64,000 bases of DNA from Streptomyces tsukubensis (GTDB taxonomy: Bacteria > Actinomycetota > Actinomycetes > Streptomycetales > Streptomycetaceae): contig NZ_CP020700.1 of assembly GCF_003932715.1 (NCBI RefSeq), positions 5,044,501 through 5,108,500 of the forward strand, written 5' to 3'. Numbering within the stretch: position 1 is the stretch's first letter; every line of letters starts with the position of its first letter. The notes under the pieces are model-generated. The model ran no database searches. It was not told the DNA's origin and saw only the letters and a program-made list of their open reading frames with translations. The position numbers were made by a program, and so were the translations under genes. Positions 17,091 to 25,970 of this stretch are shown in pieces.

Positions 17091-18350
17091 GTGAACCAAC
17101 TGATGTCCCGAGAGTCCGAAGCCGATCTGCCCGGGAGCGTCTCACTGCCCGGCACGCTGCCCGAAGCCCTGCGCGCCGAGCTGATCGCGTTCCGCCGCGA
17201 CCTCCATATGCACCCCGAGCTGGGCAACCAGGAGTTCCGCACCACCACCGCGATCAAGAACCGGCTCGAAAAGGCCGGGCTCGCGCCGCGCGTCCTGAGC
17301 ATGGGCACCGGACTCGTCTGTGACATCGGTTCCTGGGACGGCGTGACGCCGATGCTGGCGCTGCGCGCCGATATCGACGCCCTGCCCATTCCCGATACCA
17401 AGACCTCGGTGGCGTACCGCTCCACGGTTCCGGACCGGGCCCACGCCTGCGGCCACGACGTCCACACCACGACGGTCCTCGGCGCCGGGCTCGTCCTCGC
17501 CGAGCTGGACCGCGCCGGGCTGCTGCCCGCCCCGGTCCGGCTGCTCTTCCAGCCCGCCGAGGAGGTGCTGCCGGGCGGTGCGCCGGACGCGATCGCCTCC
17601 GGTGTCCTCGACGGCGTCGGACGGATCATCGCGGTCCACTGCGACCCCAAGGTCGACGCCGGATACATCGGTCTCCGGCCCGGACCGATCACCTCCGCCT
17701 GCGACCGGCTGGAGATCACCCTCGACGGGCCCGGCGGCCACACCGCCCGCCCCCATCTCACCACCGACCTGGTCACCGCCGCCGCGAAGATCGTCACCGA
17801 GGTCCCGGCCCTGGTGGCCCGCCGGGTGGACGCCCGCTCCGGGCTCGCCGTGACCTGGGGCCGGATCGAATCCGGCCATGCCTGCAATGTGATCCCGCAG
17901 CACGCCGAGCTCTCCGGAACCGTACGGTGCCTGGACCTCGCGGCCTGGCGCGAGGCGCCCGATCTGGTGCACGCGGCGATCGACGAGGTCGCCGCCCTCC
18001 ACCGGGCCAAATCGCAGATCGACTACATCCGCGGGGTCCCGCCGGTGGTGAACGACCCGGCGGTCACCGACCTCCTCCGGGCCGCCCAGTCCGCCCGCCG
18101 CGGCGCCCACACGGTCGAGGACACCGAGCAGAGCCTCGGCGGCGAGGACTTCTCCTGGTATCTGGAGCACGTACCGGGCGCCATGGCCCGCCTCGGCGTC
18201 CGCCGCCCCGGCGACACCGTCCGCCGCGATCTGCACCGGGGCGACTTCGACGTCGACGAGGAGTCGATCCGGGTGGGCGTCGAGCTGTTCACGGCGGCTG
18301 CCCTGCTGAACGCGCGCGAGGAGAAGGACGAGGAGGAGGGCGGAGAGTAG
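17091..18350 (+). CDS. M20D amidohydrolase/metallopeptidase
   Basis: This 419-aa protein has the di-zinc M20D pattern: DLHMHPELGNQEF, LRADIDALPI, HACGHDVHT (Cys120, His122 and His125 region), QPAEEVLPGGA with the catalytic Glu, GGHTARPH, then GGEDFSWYLEHVPGAMARLG. The family hydrolyses N-acyl or N-carbamoyl amino acids, or small amide conjugates such as hippurate, in the cytoplasm; the exact substrate is not predictable. The GTG start follows a TACTCT box by 7 nt with no ribosome site, so it is probably leaderless. The Asp/Glu/Lys-rich tail is dispensable-looking. Confidence 0.9.
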   Translation: MNQLMSRESEADLPGSVSLPGTLPEALRAELIAFRRDLHMHPELGNQEFRTTTAIKNRLEKAGLAPRVLSMGTGLVCDIGSWDGVTPMLALRADIDALPIPDTKTSVAYRSTVPDRAHACGHDVHTTTVLGAGLVLAELDRAGLLPAPVRLLFQPAEEVLPGGAPDAIASGVLDGVGRIIAVHCDPKVDAGYIGLRPGPITSACDRLEITLDGPGGHTARPHLTTDLVTAAAKIVTEVPALVARRVDARSGLAVTWGRIESGHACNVIPQHAELSGTVRCLDLAAWREAPDLVHAAIDEVAALHRAKSQIDYIRGVPPVVNDPAVTDLLRAAQSARRGAHTVEDTEQSLGGEDFSWYLEHVPGAMARLGVRRPGDTVRRDLHRGDFDVDEESIRVGVELFTAAALLNAREEKDEEEGGE

Positions 18351-18595
18351 GGCGAAGAGCAGGAGGAGTAAGGACGACCGAGCCCCGCCGGGGAGGCCCG
18401 GAGCCGTCGATTTCCGGACACGTTGCGATGTGCGCCCCTTCGGCCCCGGCGGCCCCCCCGGGGCCCGTACACCCCCTGTCACTCCTCCGGCGCTCGCCGC
18501 ACCCCCGTACCCCGCTCCGTCACCGCTCCGTCACCCTCCCGACCAGTGAACGCGACGATCCGATAACGACTCATGAACGGGTCTTTAACCGGCAT

Positions 18596-18607
18596 CTACG
18601 CGCGTTA
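18596..18607. promoter_or_regulatory. CTACGCGCGTAG-type site, BMP lipoprotein gene
   Basis: CTACGCGCGTTA matches the 12-bp palindrome found perfectly at four other nucleoside genes in 10 of 12 positions. It overlaps a TACGAT -10-like hexamer (18606-18611), 59-64 bp upstream of the TTG start. This is the weakest of the five sites. The remainder of 18351-18669 shows no gene. Confidence 0.55.
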
Positions 18608-18669
18608 CGATCGCGGCGAAACCAGCGCCGGAAGAGGCGCTTTCGGTCAGTCTCGAAGGGACCCTCCTC

Positions 18670-19728
18670 TTGCGCCGGGTATCCAAGATCACCGCCGCGG
18701 GCATCACGGCCGCGGCCCTCGCCCTCACGGCCACCGCGTGCGGCGAGTCCTCCACCGATTCCAGCTCCTCCAGCTCGTCCTCCAGCGGGACCGCGGGCAA
18801 GCTGAAGGTCGGCGCGGCGTACGACGTCGGCGGCCGCGGTGACAACTCCTTCAACGACTCCGCCGCGCGCGGCCTGGACAAGGCCAAGGCCGACCTGGGC
18901 GCCGAGGTCAAGGAGCTGACCGCCAAGCACGGCGAGACCCCCGCCGACCGCGAGGCGCGTCTGGTTTCGCTGGCCGAGGGCGGTTTCAACCCGGTCATCG
19001 CCGTCGGGTTCGCCTACAAGGACGCCGTCGACAAGGTCGCCGCCAAGTTCCCGAAGACCACCTTCGGTCTGGTCGACTCGGTCTCCGAGGCCAAGAACGT
19101 CGACAGCATCGTCTTCACCGAGGAGCAGGGCTCCTACCTCGCGGGTGTCGCCGCTGCGCTGAAGTCGAAGGACGGCAAGGTCGGCTTCATCGGCGGTGTC
19201 GACCTTCCGCTGATCAAGAAGTTCGCGGCCGGCTTCGAGCAGGGCGTCAAGGAGACCAAGCCGAGCGCCTCGGTCCAGATCCAGTACCTGACCACCGGCA
19301 CCGACCTCTCCGGCTTCGGCAGCCCGGACAAGGGCAAGGCCGCCGCGCAGGGCATGCTCGACAAGGGCATCGACGTGGTCTACGCGGCCGCGGGCGGCTC
19401 CGGCGCCGGCGCCATCGAGGCCGTCGCCGCCAAGAAGGGCACCTGGGCCATCGGCGTCGACTCCGACCAGGCCAAGGACCCGGCCCTGTCGAAGTACGCC
19501 GCCTCCATCCTGACCTCGGTCGTCAAGAACGTCGACACCGGTGTCTTCGAGCTGTCGAAGTCCGTCAAGGACGGCAAGCCGCTGGTCGGCGTCCACACCT
19601 ACTCCCTCGCGGAGAACGGTGTCAGCCTCACCACCACCGGTGACCACCTGAAGGACATCCAGGCCCAGCTCGACGCCGCGAAGAAGAAGATCGTCGACGG
19701 CCAGATCAAGGTCAAGACCACCATCTGA
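18670..19728 (+). CDS. BMP-family nucleoside-binding lipoprotein
   Basis: This 352-aa protein has a lipoprotein signal ending LTATAC (Cys24), a Ser-rich linker, and a BMP/Med periplasmic-binding domain: VGAAYDVGGRGDNSFNDSA, NPVIAVGFAYKDAVDKVA, EEQGSYLAGVAAAL, GGVDLPLIKKFAAGF, VYAAAGGSGAGAIEA and AIGVDSDQ. Members bind purine nucleosides and deliver them to ABC importers, which are encoded immediately downstream. The start is a TTG with AAGGGACC upstream, an uncommon codon that may limit translation. A stem-loop after the stop probably separates high expression of this protein from the permease genes. Confidence 0.93.
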   Translation: MRRVSKITAAGITAAALALTATACGESSTDSSSSSSSSSGTAGKLKVGAAYDVGGRGDNSFNDSAARGLDKAKADLGAEVKELTAKHGETPADREARLVSLAEGGFNPVIAVGFAYKDAVDKVAAKFPKTTFGLVDSVSEAKNVDSIVFTEEQGSYLAGVAAALKSKDGKVGFIGGVDLPLIKKFAAGFEQGVKETKPSASVQIQYLTTGTDLSGFGSPDKGKAAAQGMLDKGIDVVYAAAGGSGAGAIEAVAAKKGTWAIGVDSDQAKDPALSKYAASILTSVVKNVDTGVFELSKSVKDGKPLVGVHTYSLAENGVSLTTTGDHLKDIQAQLDAAKKKIVDGQIKVKTTI

Positions 19729-19740
19729 CCGAAGCCGCCG

Positions 19741-19787
19741 ATCAGGGTCCGGGGATGCGGCCGCACCGTTCCTCCGGGCCCTGATCC
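19741..19787 (+). terminator. Partial terminator/attenuator after BMP gene
   Basis: GATCAGGGTCCGG (19741-19753) pairs with CCGGGCCCTGATC (19775-19787) apart from one wobble, and there is no U-tract. Located just after the binding-protein stop and before the ABC genes, it could stabilise the upstream message or reduce read-through. Confidence 0.6.
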
Positions 19788-19867
19788 ACGCGGTGTCCCA
19801 TGAACTCCGCGGTGTTCCCGGCCCCTCCCGGGAGCACCGCTCAGGGGCCCTCAACGATTTGGTGGCG

Positions 19868-19879
19868 CTACGCGCGTAG
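19868..19879. promoter_or_regulatory. CTACGCGCGTAG palindrome, ABC transporter operon
   Basis: This perfect 12-bp palindrome extends to 14 bp (GCTACGCGCGTAGC, 19867-19880). It is ~100 bp upstream of the ABC ATPase coding region and gives the transporter/cdd unit its own putative control site, separate from that of the BMP gene. Confidence 0.75.
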
Positions 19880-19977
19880 CATCTACCGGCCGCCGTAAAG
19901 CACGGTAGTTTTCGCCACCACACCCCCGCCCGTCCCGCCCCAGCTCCTCCTCCGCTCCTGCCCAGGGAGAGTGCGCC

Positions 19978-21597
19978 ATCAACGCGTCCAGCAGCCCCCA
20001 TGCCGTAGAGCTCCGCGGCATCACCAAACGATTCCCCGGAGTCGTGGCCAACCACGACATCGACATCACCGTGCGCCGCGGTACCGTCCACGCCCTCGTC
20101 GGCGAGAACGGTGCCGGAAAGTCCACCCTGATGAAGATCCTCTACGGCATGCAGAAGCCGGACGAGGGCACCATCACCATCGACGGCGAGCAGGTCTCGT
20201 TCCACAGCCCCGGCGACGCGATCGCCCGCGGCATCGGCATGGTGCACCAGCACTTCATGCTCGCCGACTATCTGACCGTGCTGGAGAACGTGGTCCTCGG
20301 CTCCGAGAAGCTGTACGGCATCGGGGACCGGGCGCGCGCCAAGATCAAGGAGATCTCCGACGCCTACGGCCTCGGGATCCGCCCCGACGCGTACGTCGAG
20401 GACCTCGGCGTCGCCGACCGGCAGCGGGTGGAGATCCTCAAGGTCCTCTACCGCGGCGCCCGTACCCTCATCCTCGACGAGCCCACCGCCGTCCTGGTGC
20501 CGCAGGAGGTCGACGCGCTCTTCGACAATCTGCGGGAGCTGAAGGCCGAGGGCCTGACCGTCATCTTCATCTCGCACAAACTGGGCGAGGTGCTTTCGGT
20601 CGCCGACGACATCACCGTCATCCGGCGCGGCACCACGGTCGGCACCGCCGACCCGGCGAACACCACCTCCAAGCAGCTCGCGGAGCTGATGGTCGGCAGC
20701 GAGCTGCCGTCGCCGGAGACCCGGGAGTCGACCGTCACCGATGTCCCGATGCTCACCGTGGACGGGCTGCGGCTGACCGCCACCGACCCGGACGGCGTCG
20801 TCCGTGCCGTCCTCGACGGCATCGGCTTCACCATCCACAAGGGCGAGGTGCTCGGCATCGCCGGTGTGGAGGGCAACGGCCAGTCCGAACTGGTCGAGGC
20901 GGTCATGGGCATGCGGACCGCCGACACCGGCACCGTCACCCTCGACGGCGCCGACATCTCCCACACCCCGACCCGCAAGCGGCGCGAGGACGGCATGGCC
21001 GTCATCCCCGAGGACCGCCACCGCCACGGACTGCTCCTCGAAGCACCGCTGTGGGAGAACCGGATCCTCGGCCATGTCACCGAGAAGCCCAACAGCAAGG
21101 GCCCCTTCCTCGACATCAAGGCCGCCCGCGCCGACACCGAGCGGATCGTGCGCGAGTACGACGTCCGTACGCCCGGTATCGACGTCACGGCCGCCTCCCT
21201 CTCCGGCGGCAACCAGCAGAAGCTGATCGTCGGCCGCGAGATGAGCCACGACCCCAAGCTGCTGATCGCCGCCCACCCCACCCGTGGTGTGGACGTCGGC
21301 GCGCAGGCCCAGATCTGGGACCAGATCCGGGCCGCCCGCAGGGAGGGCCTCGCGGTGCTCCTGATCTCCGCCGACCTCGACGAGCTGATCGGCCTCTCCG
21401 ACACCCTGCGGGTGATGTACCGCGGCAGGCTCGTCGCCGACGCCGACCCCGCGACGATCACCCCGGAGGAGCTGGGCTCGGCCATGACCGGTGCCGCCAC
21501 CGGCCGTCTGGAGCACTCCGAAGACGGCGGCGACCAGACCCCCGCCGACGAGACCCCCAGCGCCGGGCGCGACACCGACGGGGGAGAGGACCGATGA
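19978..21597 (+). CDS. Nucleoside ABC importer, double ATPase subunit
   Basis: This protein of about 539 aa has two fused ABC domains. Domain 1 has Walker A GENGAGKST, Q-loop MVHQHFMLAD, a divergent signature (LGVADRQRVEI) and Walker B LILDEPTA. Domain 2 has IAGVEGNGQSELV, signature LSGGNQQKLIVGRE and a degenerate Walker B (LLIAAHPTRGVD), as in the RbsA/YufO type. No ATG, GTG or TTG occurs in frame between the stop at 19906 and 20044. Starting at 20044 would remove VELRGITKRFPGV, a conserved part of the fold. An ATC at 19978, 6 nt after GGGAGAG, is the best start and would be a rare near-cognate initiation codon. The gene is coupled by ATGA to the permease. Confidence 0.9.
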   Translation: MNASSSPHAVELRGITKRFPGVVANHDIDITVRRGTVHALVGENGAGKSTLMKILYGMQKPDEGTITIDGEQVSFHSPGDAIARGIGMVHQHFMLADYLTVLENVVLGSEKLYGIGDRARAKIKEISDAYGLGIRPDAYVEDLGVADRQRVEILKVLYRGARTLILDEPTAVLVPQEVDALFDNLRELKAEGLTVIFISHKLGEVLSVADDITVIRRGTTVGTADPANTTSKQLAELMVGSELPSPETRESTVTDVPMLTVDGLRLTATDPDGVVRAVLDGIGFTIHKGEVLGIAGVEGNGQSELVEAVMGMRTADTGTVTLDGADISHTPTRKRREDGMAVIPEDRHRHGLLLEAPLWENRILGHVTEKPNSKGPFLDIKAARADTERIVREYDVRTPGIDVTAASLSGGNQQKLIVGREMSHDPKLLIAAHPTRGVDVGAQAQIWDQIRAARREGLAVLLISADLDELIGLSDTLRVMYRGRLVADADPATITPEELGSAMTGAATGRLEHSEDGGDQTPADETPSAGRDTDGGEDR

Positions 21598-22736
21598 AGA
21601 AGTTCGACAAGGAGCGGGTGCTCCTGGGGCTCGCCGCCCCCCTGCTGGCGATCGTGGTCGCCTTCCTGGTCACCGCGCTGGTGCTGACCGCGACCGGCAA
21701 GGAGCCGTTCAACGCCTTCAGCATCATGTTCGACTACGGCTCGAAGTCGGACAGCCAGGTCTACATCGTCAACAAGGCCACGACGTACTACCTCGCGGGC
21801 ATCGCGGTCGCCATCGGCTTCCGGATGAACCTGTTCAACATCGGAGTCGACGGCCAGTACCGCCTCGCGGCCTTCTTCGCCGCGGCCCTCGGCGGCGCCC
21901 TGACCCTGCCGGGTCCGGTGCAGATCCCGCTGATCATCCTCTGCGCGATGCTCGTCGGCGCCATGTGGGCCGGTATCGCCGGTCTCCTCAAGGTCACCCG
22001 CGGCGTCAGCGAGGTCGTCTCGACGATCATGCTGAACGCGATCGCCACCGCGATCATCGGCTATCTGCTCCAGCAGGGCCGGCTCGGCCACCTCGACCAG
22101 GCCGGTACCAAGGTCTCCACCAAGCCGATCCCGGAGTCCTCCCGCTTCTTCGAGTTCCCGACCCAGCCCGCGCCCGTATGGGGCTTCATCGTGATCGCCG
22201 TGATCGTCGGTGTGGCGTACTGGTTCACCCTCGCCCGTACCCGCTTCGGCTTCGACCTGCGCACCGTCGGCCAGTCCGGCTCGGCGGCCCAGGCCAGCGG
22301 CGTGAACGTGAAGAAGATGGTCATCACGTCCATGCTGATCTCCGGCGCCGCCGCCGGTCTGGTCGGCATGCCGACGCTGCTCAACGACAGTCACGAGTAC
22401 AGCGGCGACTTCCCGGTCGGCATCGGCTTCACCGGTATCGCCATCGCCCTCCTCGGCCGCAACCACCCGGTCGGCATCGCGCTCGGCGCCCTGCTCTGGG
22501 CGTTCCTGGAGCGCGGCAGCGGCCAGCTGGAGTTCCAGGGGTACGACAAGGAGATCGTCGGCGTCATCCAGGGCGTCATCGTCCTGTGCGTGGTCATCGC
22601 CTACGAAGTCGTACGGCGCTACGGCCTCAAGCGCCAGCAGCGGCAGGTCGGCGCCAAGCTGGCCGCCCAGGCCCGGGCCAACGGCACCGGCAACAACGGC
22701 AACGGCAACACCGACAAGCAGGAGGTGTCGGCGTGA
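21594..22736 (+). CDS. Nucleoside ABC importer permease 1
   Basis: This 380-aa multi-pass protein of the BPD_transp_2 (RbsC/YufP-like) family starts at ATG 21594 overlapping the ATPase stop. Typical segments are NIGVDGQYRLAAFFAAAL, GVSEVVSTIMLNAIA and GFTGIAIALLGRNHPVGIAL. The short Asn/Gly-rich C-terminal tail is cytoplasmic and probably unstructured. It pairs with the next permease to form the membrane channel of the BMP-dependent importer. Its GTGA overlap with the next gene suggests stoichiometric synthesis. Confidence 0.92.
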   Translation: MKKFDKERVLLGLAAPLLAIVVAFLVTALVLTATGKEPFNAFSIMFDYGSKSDSQVYIVNKATTYYLAGIAVAIGFRMNLFNIGVDGQYRLAAFFAAALGGALTLPGPVQIPLIILCAMLVGAMWAGIAGLLKVTRGVSEVVSTIMLNAIATAIIGYLLQQGRLGHLDQAGTKVSTKPIPESSRFFEFPTQPAPVWGFIVIAVIVGVAYWFTLARTRFGFDLRTVGQSGSAAQASGVNVKKMVITSMLISGAAAGLVGMPTLLNDSHEYSGDFPVGIGFTGIAIALLGRNHPVGIALGALLWAFLERGSGQLEFQGYDKEIVGVIQGVIVLCVVIAYEVVRRYGLKRQQRQVGAKLAAQARANGTGNNGNGNTDKQEVSA

Positions 22737-24022
22737 CCGCCACGGCGACCACGACTCCGCCGCCCGCCGCCCCCCGGGTGAGCGGCGGCAAGGGCGGACG
22801 CACCCGCCTCTCCTTCCCCATGATCCTGCTGATCATCGCGGGCGCGCTGGTCGCGATCTCCGCGGTACGGGTCATCACCGGGGCCGACGACATCACCTCC
22901 TCCGGCCTGATCAGCGCCTCCCTCGCGCTCGCCGTCCCGATCGGCCTCGCCGGTCTCGGCGGACTCTGGGCCGAGCGGGCGGGCGTCGTCAATATCGGCC
23001 TCGAAGGAATGATGATCCTCGGCACCTTCTTCGGTGCCTGGGCCGGCTGGCAGACCGACCCGTGGATCGGCGTGCTCGCCGGTGTGCTGGGCGGAATGTT
23101 CGGCGGACTGCTGCACGCGGTCGCCACCGTCACCTTCGGCGTCGACCACATCATCTCCGGTATCGCGATCAACATCCTGGCGCTGGGCATCACGACCTAC
23201 TTCGCCAAGCTCTGGTTCAACAGCGGCGAGGCCGCGGCCAAGGGCGGCAGCCCCAAGCAGTCGCCGCCGTCGGACGATATCGCCACGGTGACCCTTCCCG
23301 GCCTCTCGGACCTCTTCAAGACCATCGAGAACAAGGAGTGGTTCTTCGTCTCGGACGTGGCGGGCATCCTCGGCGGTCTGGTCACCGATGTGTCGCTGCT
23401 GACGATCGTCGCGATCCTGCTCTTCGTCGGCACCTTCGCGGTGCTCTGGAAGACCGGCTTCGGACTGCGCCTGCGCTCCTGCGGCGAGAACCCGATCGCG
23501 GCCGAGTCCCTCGGCGTCAACGTCTACAAGTACAAGTACATCGCCGTGATCATCTCCGGTGGTATGGCCGGTCTCGGCGGCGCCTTCCTCTCCCTGGTCA
23601 CCTCGCACATCTACAACGAGGGCCAGACCGGCGGCCGCGGCTATATCGGCCTCGCGGCGATGATCTTCGGCAACTGGCGGCCCGGCGGGCTCGCCATGGG
23701 CGCCGGTCTCTTCGGCTACGCCGACGCCCTCCAGCTCCGCAACGGCGGCCAGTCCGTGCACGCGCTGCTCCTGCTGCTCGTGGTCGTCCTCGTCGGCCTC
23801 GCGATCTGGAAGTACTACCGCAAGGCGTTCGTCCCGGCCGCGGTCAGCGCCGTGATCGGCGCGGCGGTCCTGGTCTGGTACCTCGGTACGGACACCGTCC
23901 CGACCGAGTTCGTCACCGCGACCCCGTACATCGTGACGCTGCTGGTCCTCTCGCTCTCCGCGCAACGGCTGAGAATGCCCAAGGCGGACGGTATGCGCTA
24001 CCGCAAGGGGCAAGGCAAATGA
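22733..24022 (+). CDS. Nucleoside ABC importer permease 2
   Basis: This 429-aa BPD_transp_2 permease starts at GTG 22733 (GTGA overlap) behind GGAGG. Hallmarks are GLWAERAGVVNIGLEGMMIL, FGVDHIISGIAINILALG, RLRSCGENPIAAESLGVN and GGRGYIGLAAMIFGNWRP. It is longer than the YufQ type because of an insertion around KGGSPKQSPPSDD and extra C-terminal hydrophobic segments. It is the partner channel subunit. The operon continues by ATGA overlap into cytidine deaminase, so import and deamination are made together. Confidence 0.92.
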   Translation: MTATATTTPPPAAPRVSGGKGGRTRLSFPMILLIIAGALVAISAVRVITGADDITSSGLISASLALAVPIGLAGLGGLWAERAGVVNIGLEGMMILGTFFGAWAGWQTDPWIGVLAGVLGGMFGGLLHAVATVTFGVDHIISGIAINILALGITTYFAKLWFNSGEAAAKGGSPKQSPPSDDIATVTLPGLSDLFKTIENKEWFFVSDVAGILGGLVTDVSLLTIVAILLFVGTFAVLWKTGFGLRLRSCGENPIAAESLGVNVYKYKYIAVIISGGMAGLGGAFLSLVTSHIYNEGQTGGRGYIGLAAMIFGNWRPGGLAMGAGLFGYADALQLRNGGQSVHALLLLLVVVLVGLAIWKYYRKAFVPAAVSAVIGAAVLVWYLGTDTVPTEFVTATPYIVTLLVLSLSAQRLRMPKADGMRYRKGQGK

Positions 24023-24429
24023 CGGCTCCGGCCGCCGGGCCGGACACGTTCGACTGGGAGCCCCTGCGGGTGCGGGCGCGTGAGGCGATGGCCCATGCGT
24101 ACGTCCCGTACTCGGACTACCCGGTCGGCGTGGCCGCCCGCGTCGACGACGGCCGCACGGTCACCGGCTGCAATGTCGAGAACGCCTCCTACGGCCTCTC
24201 ACTCTGCGCCGAGTGCGGGCTGATCTCCCAGCTCCAGCTCGGCGGCGGCGGCAGACTGACCCACTTCACCTGCGTCGACGGCCGGGGCGAGAGCCTCGTA
24301 CCGTGCGGCCGGTGCCGTCAGCTGCTGTACGAGTTCGGGGGCCCCGAGCTGCTGCTCGACACCCCCGGGGGCATCGTGACCATGGCCGAGCTGCTGCCGC
24401 AGCCGTTCGGCCCGGCCCATCTGGCCTGA
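24019..24429 (+). CDS. cdd: Cytidine deaminase
   Basis: This 136-aa enzyme deaminates cytidine and deoxycytidine to the uridine forms. The zinc site is visible as CAECGLI (Cys63, catalytic Glu65) and PCGRCRQ (Cys96, Cys99). The substrate motif is CNVENASYG. The size matches the homotetrameric bacterial class. The ATG overlaps the permease stop. A strong terminator follows, so this is the last gene of the importer operon. Confidence 0.95.
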   Translation: MTAPAAGPDTFDWEPLRVRAREAMAHAYVPYSDYPVGVAARVDDGRTVTGCNVENASYGLSLCAECGLISQLQLGGGGRLTHFTCVDGRGESLVPCGRCRQLLYEFGGPELLLDTPGGIVTMAELLPQPFGPAHLA

Positions 24430-24434
24430 AGCAA

Positions 24435-24474
24435 GCGCGGCCCCCTCTCCGATTCTCCGGGGAAGGGGCCGCGC
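24435..24474 (+). terminator. Intrinsic terminator after cdd
   Basis: Ten-bp arms GCGCGGCCCC (24435-24444) and GGGGCCGCGC (24465-24474) are followed by GGCCTTTT. It is 6 nt past the cdd stop and separates the importer operon from deoA. Confidence 0.8.
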
Positions 24475-24612
24475 GGCCTTTTCCGGGCCCGTACGGCTGC
24501 CCCTGCCACCCGGCCCGCTCCGGCCGGCACCCCCGGCCATCCACCGCAGGCGGAACCCCTACCCCCAACACCCTCTCCGCCCCGCACCATCACGCACCAC
24601 AGGAGGAACACC

Positions 24613-25890
24613 ATGGACGCCATCTCCGTCATCCGCACCAAGCGCGACCGCGGCGAACTCTCCGGTGAGCAGATCGACTGGGTCATCGACGCCTACACCC
24701 GCGGTACGGTCGCCGACGAGCAGATGTCGTCCCTGGCGATGGCGATCCTGCTCAACGGCATGAACCGGACCGAGATCGCCCGCTGGACCGCCGCGATGAT
24801 CGCCTCCGGCGAGCGCATGAGCTTCGACTCCCTCAGCCGCCCCACCGCCGACAAGCACTCCACCGGCGGCGTCGGCGACAAGATCACCCTGCCGCTCGCC
24901 CCGCTGGTCGCCGCCTGCGGCGCCGCCGTACCGCAGCTTTCGGGCCGCGGTCTGGGCCACACCGGCGGCACCCTCGACAAGCTGGAGTCCATCCCGGGCT
25001 GGCGGGCGCTGCTCTCCAACGAGGAGATGCTCCGGGTCCTCGACTCCACGGGCGCGGTGATCTGCGCGGCCGGTGACGGGCTCGCCCCCGCCGACAAGAA
25101 GCTGTACGCGCTCCGCGATGTCACGGGCACCGTGGAGGCCATCCCGCTGATCGCCTCCTCCATCATGTCCAAGAAGATCGCCGAGGGCACCGGCTCCCTG
25201 GTCCTCGACGTCAAGGTCGGCTCCGGCGCCTTCATGAAGAACCTGGAAGACGCCCGGGAGCTGGCGTCCACCATGGTCGCCCTCGGCACCGACAGCGGGG
25301 TCCGTACGGTCGCCCTGCTCACCGACATGTCGACCCCGCTGGGTCTGACCGCGGGCAATGCCCTGGAGGTCCGCGAGTCCGTCGAGGTCCTCGCGGGCGG
25401 CGGCCCGGCCGATGTCGTCGAGCTGACCCTCGCCCTGGCGCGGGAGATGCTCACCGCCGCCGGACTGCCCGACGCCGACCCGGCGAAGGCGCTGGCCGAC
25501 GGTTCCGCGATGGACGTCTGGCGGCGGATGATCAGCGCGCAGGGCGGTGACCCGGACGCGGAGCTGCCGGTCGCCCGGGAGCAGCACGTCGTGACCGCCC
25601 CCGCCTCCGGTGTCCTCACCCGTCTCGACGCCTACGACATCGGTCTCGCCGCCTGGCGTCTGGGTGCGGGCCGCGCCCGCAAGGAGGACCCGGTGCAGGC
25701 GGGCGCCGGTGTGGAGCTGCACGCCAAGCCGGGCGACACCGTCACCGAGGGGCAGCCGCTGCTGACCCTGCACACGGACACCCCGGAGAAGTTCGGCTGG
25801 GCGCTGGAGCCCCTGGCGACGGCGTGCGACATCGCCCCGGCGGGCACGGCCTTCACCGCGAGCCCGATCGTGCTGGACCGCATCTCCTGA
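24613..25890 (+). CDS. deoA: Thymidine phosphorylase
   Basis: This 425-aa protein starts at ATG 24613 behind AGGAGG. It has the pyrimidine-nucleoside phosphorylase signature: KHSTGGVGDKITLPLAPLVA, SGRGLGHTGGTLDKLESIPG and KKIAEGTGSLVLDVKVGSGA. A C-terminal domain starts near VVTAPASGVLTRLDAYDIG. The dimeric enzyme splits thymidine and deoxyuridine to base plus 2-deoxyribose-1-phosphate, which fits downstream of the importer and cdd. It lies after a terminator and has no palindrome of its own, so it may have a separate promoter within 24483-24612. Confidence 0.95.
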   Translation: MDAISVIRTKRDRGELSGEQIDWVIDAYTRGTVADEQMSSLAMAILLNGMNRTEIARWTAAMIASGERMSFDSLSRPTADKHSTGGVGDKITLPLAPLVAACGAAVPQLSGRGLGHTGGTLDKLESIPGWRALLSNEEMLRVLDSTGAVICAAGDGLAPADKKLYALRDVTGTVEAIPLIASSIMSKKIAEGTGSLVLDVKVGSGAFMKNLEDARELASTMVALGTDSGVRTVALLTDMSTPLGLTAGNALEVRESVEVLAGGGPADVVELTLALAREMLTAAGLPDADPAKALADGSAMDVWRRMISAQGGDPDAELPVAREQHVVTAPASGVLTRLDAYDIGLAAWRLGAGRARKEDPVQAGAGVELHAKPGDTVTEGQPLLTLHTDTPEKFGWALEPLATACDIAPAGTAFTASPIVLDRIS

Positions 25891-25970
25891 CGGCCGATGA
25901 ATCCGGGCCAGGTCTCCGGTCCATACCAGCGTGAAAGCGCCGGACATCGACGGATCGGGGACCGTGACCC

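Noticed and set aside
18571..21516. Very long minus-strand ORF (981 codons) over the nucleoside transporter genes
   Set aside because: Mirror of GC-rich codons on the plus strand. Its translation is Gly/Val/Asp/Glu-rich without domains, whereas the plus strand encodes clear BMP and ABC proteins.
20044..21597. GTG 20044 as start of the ABC ATPase
   Set aside because: It would cut off the conserved N-terminal strand and aromatic loop of the first nucleotide-binding domain. The reading continues convincingly upstream to a ribosome site.
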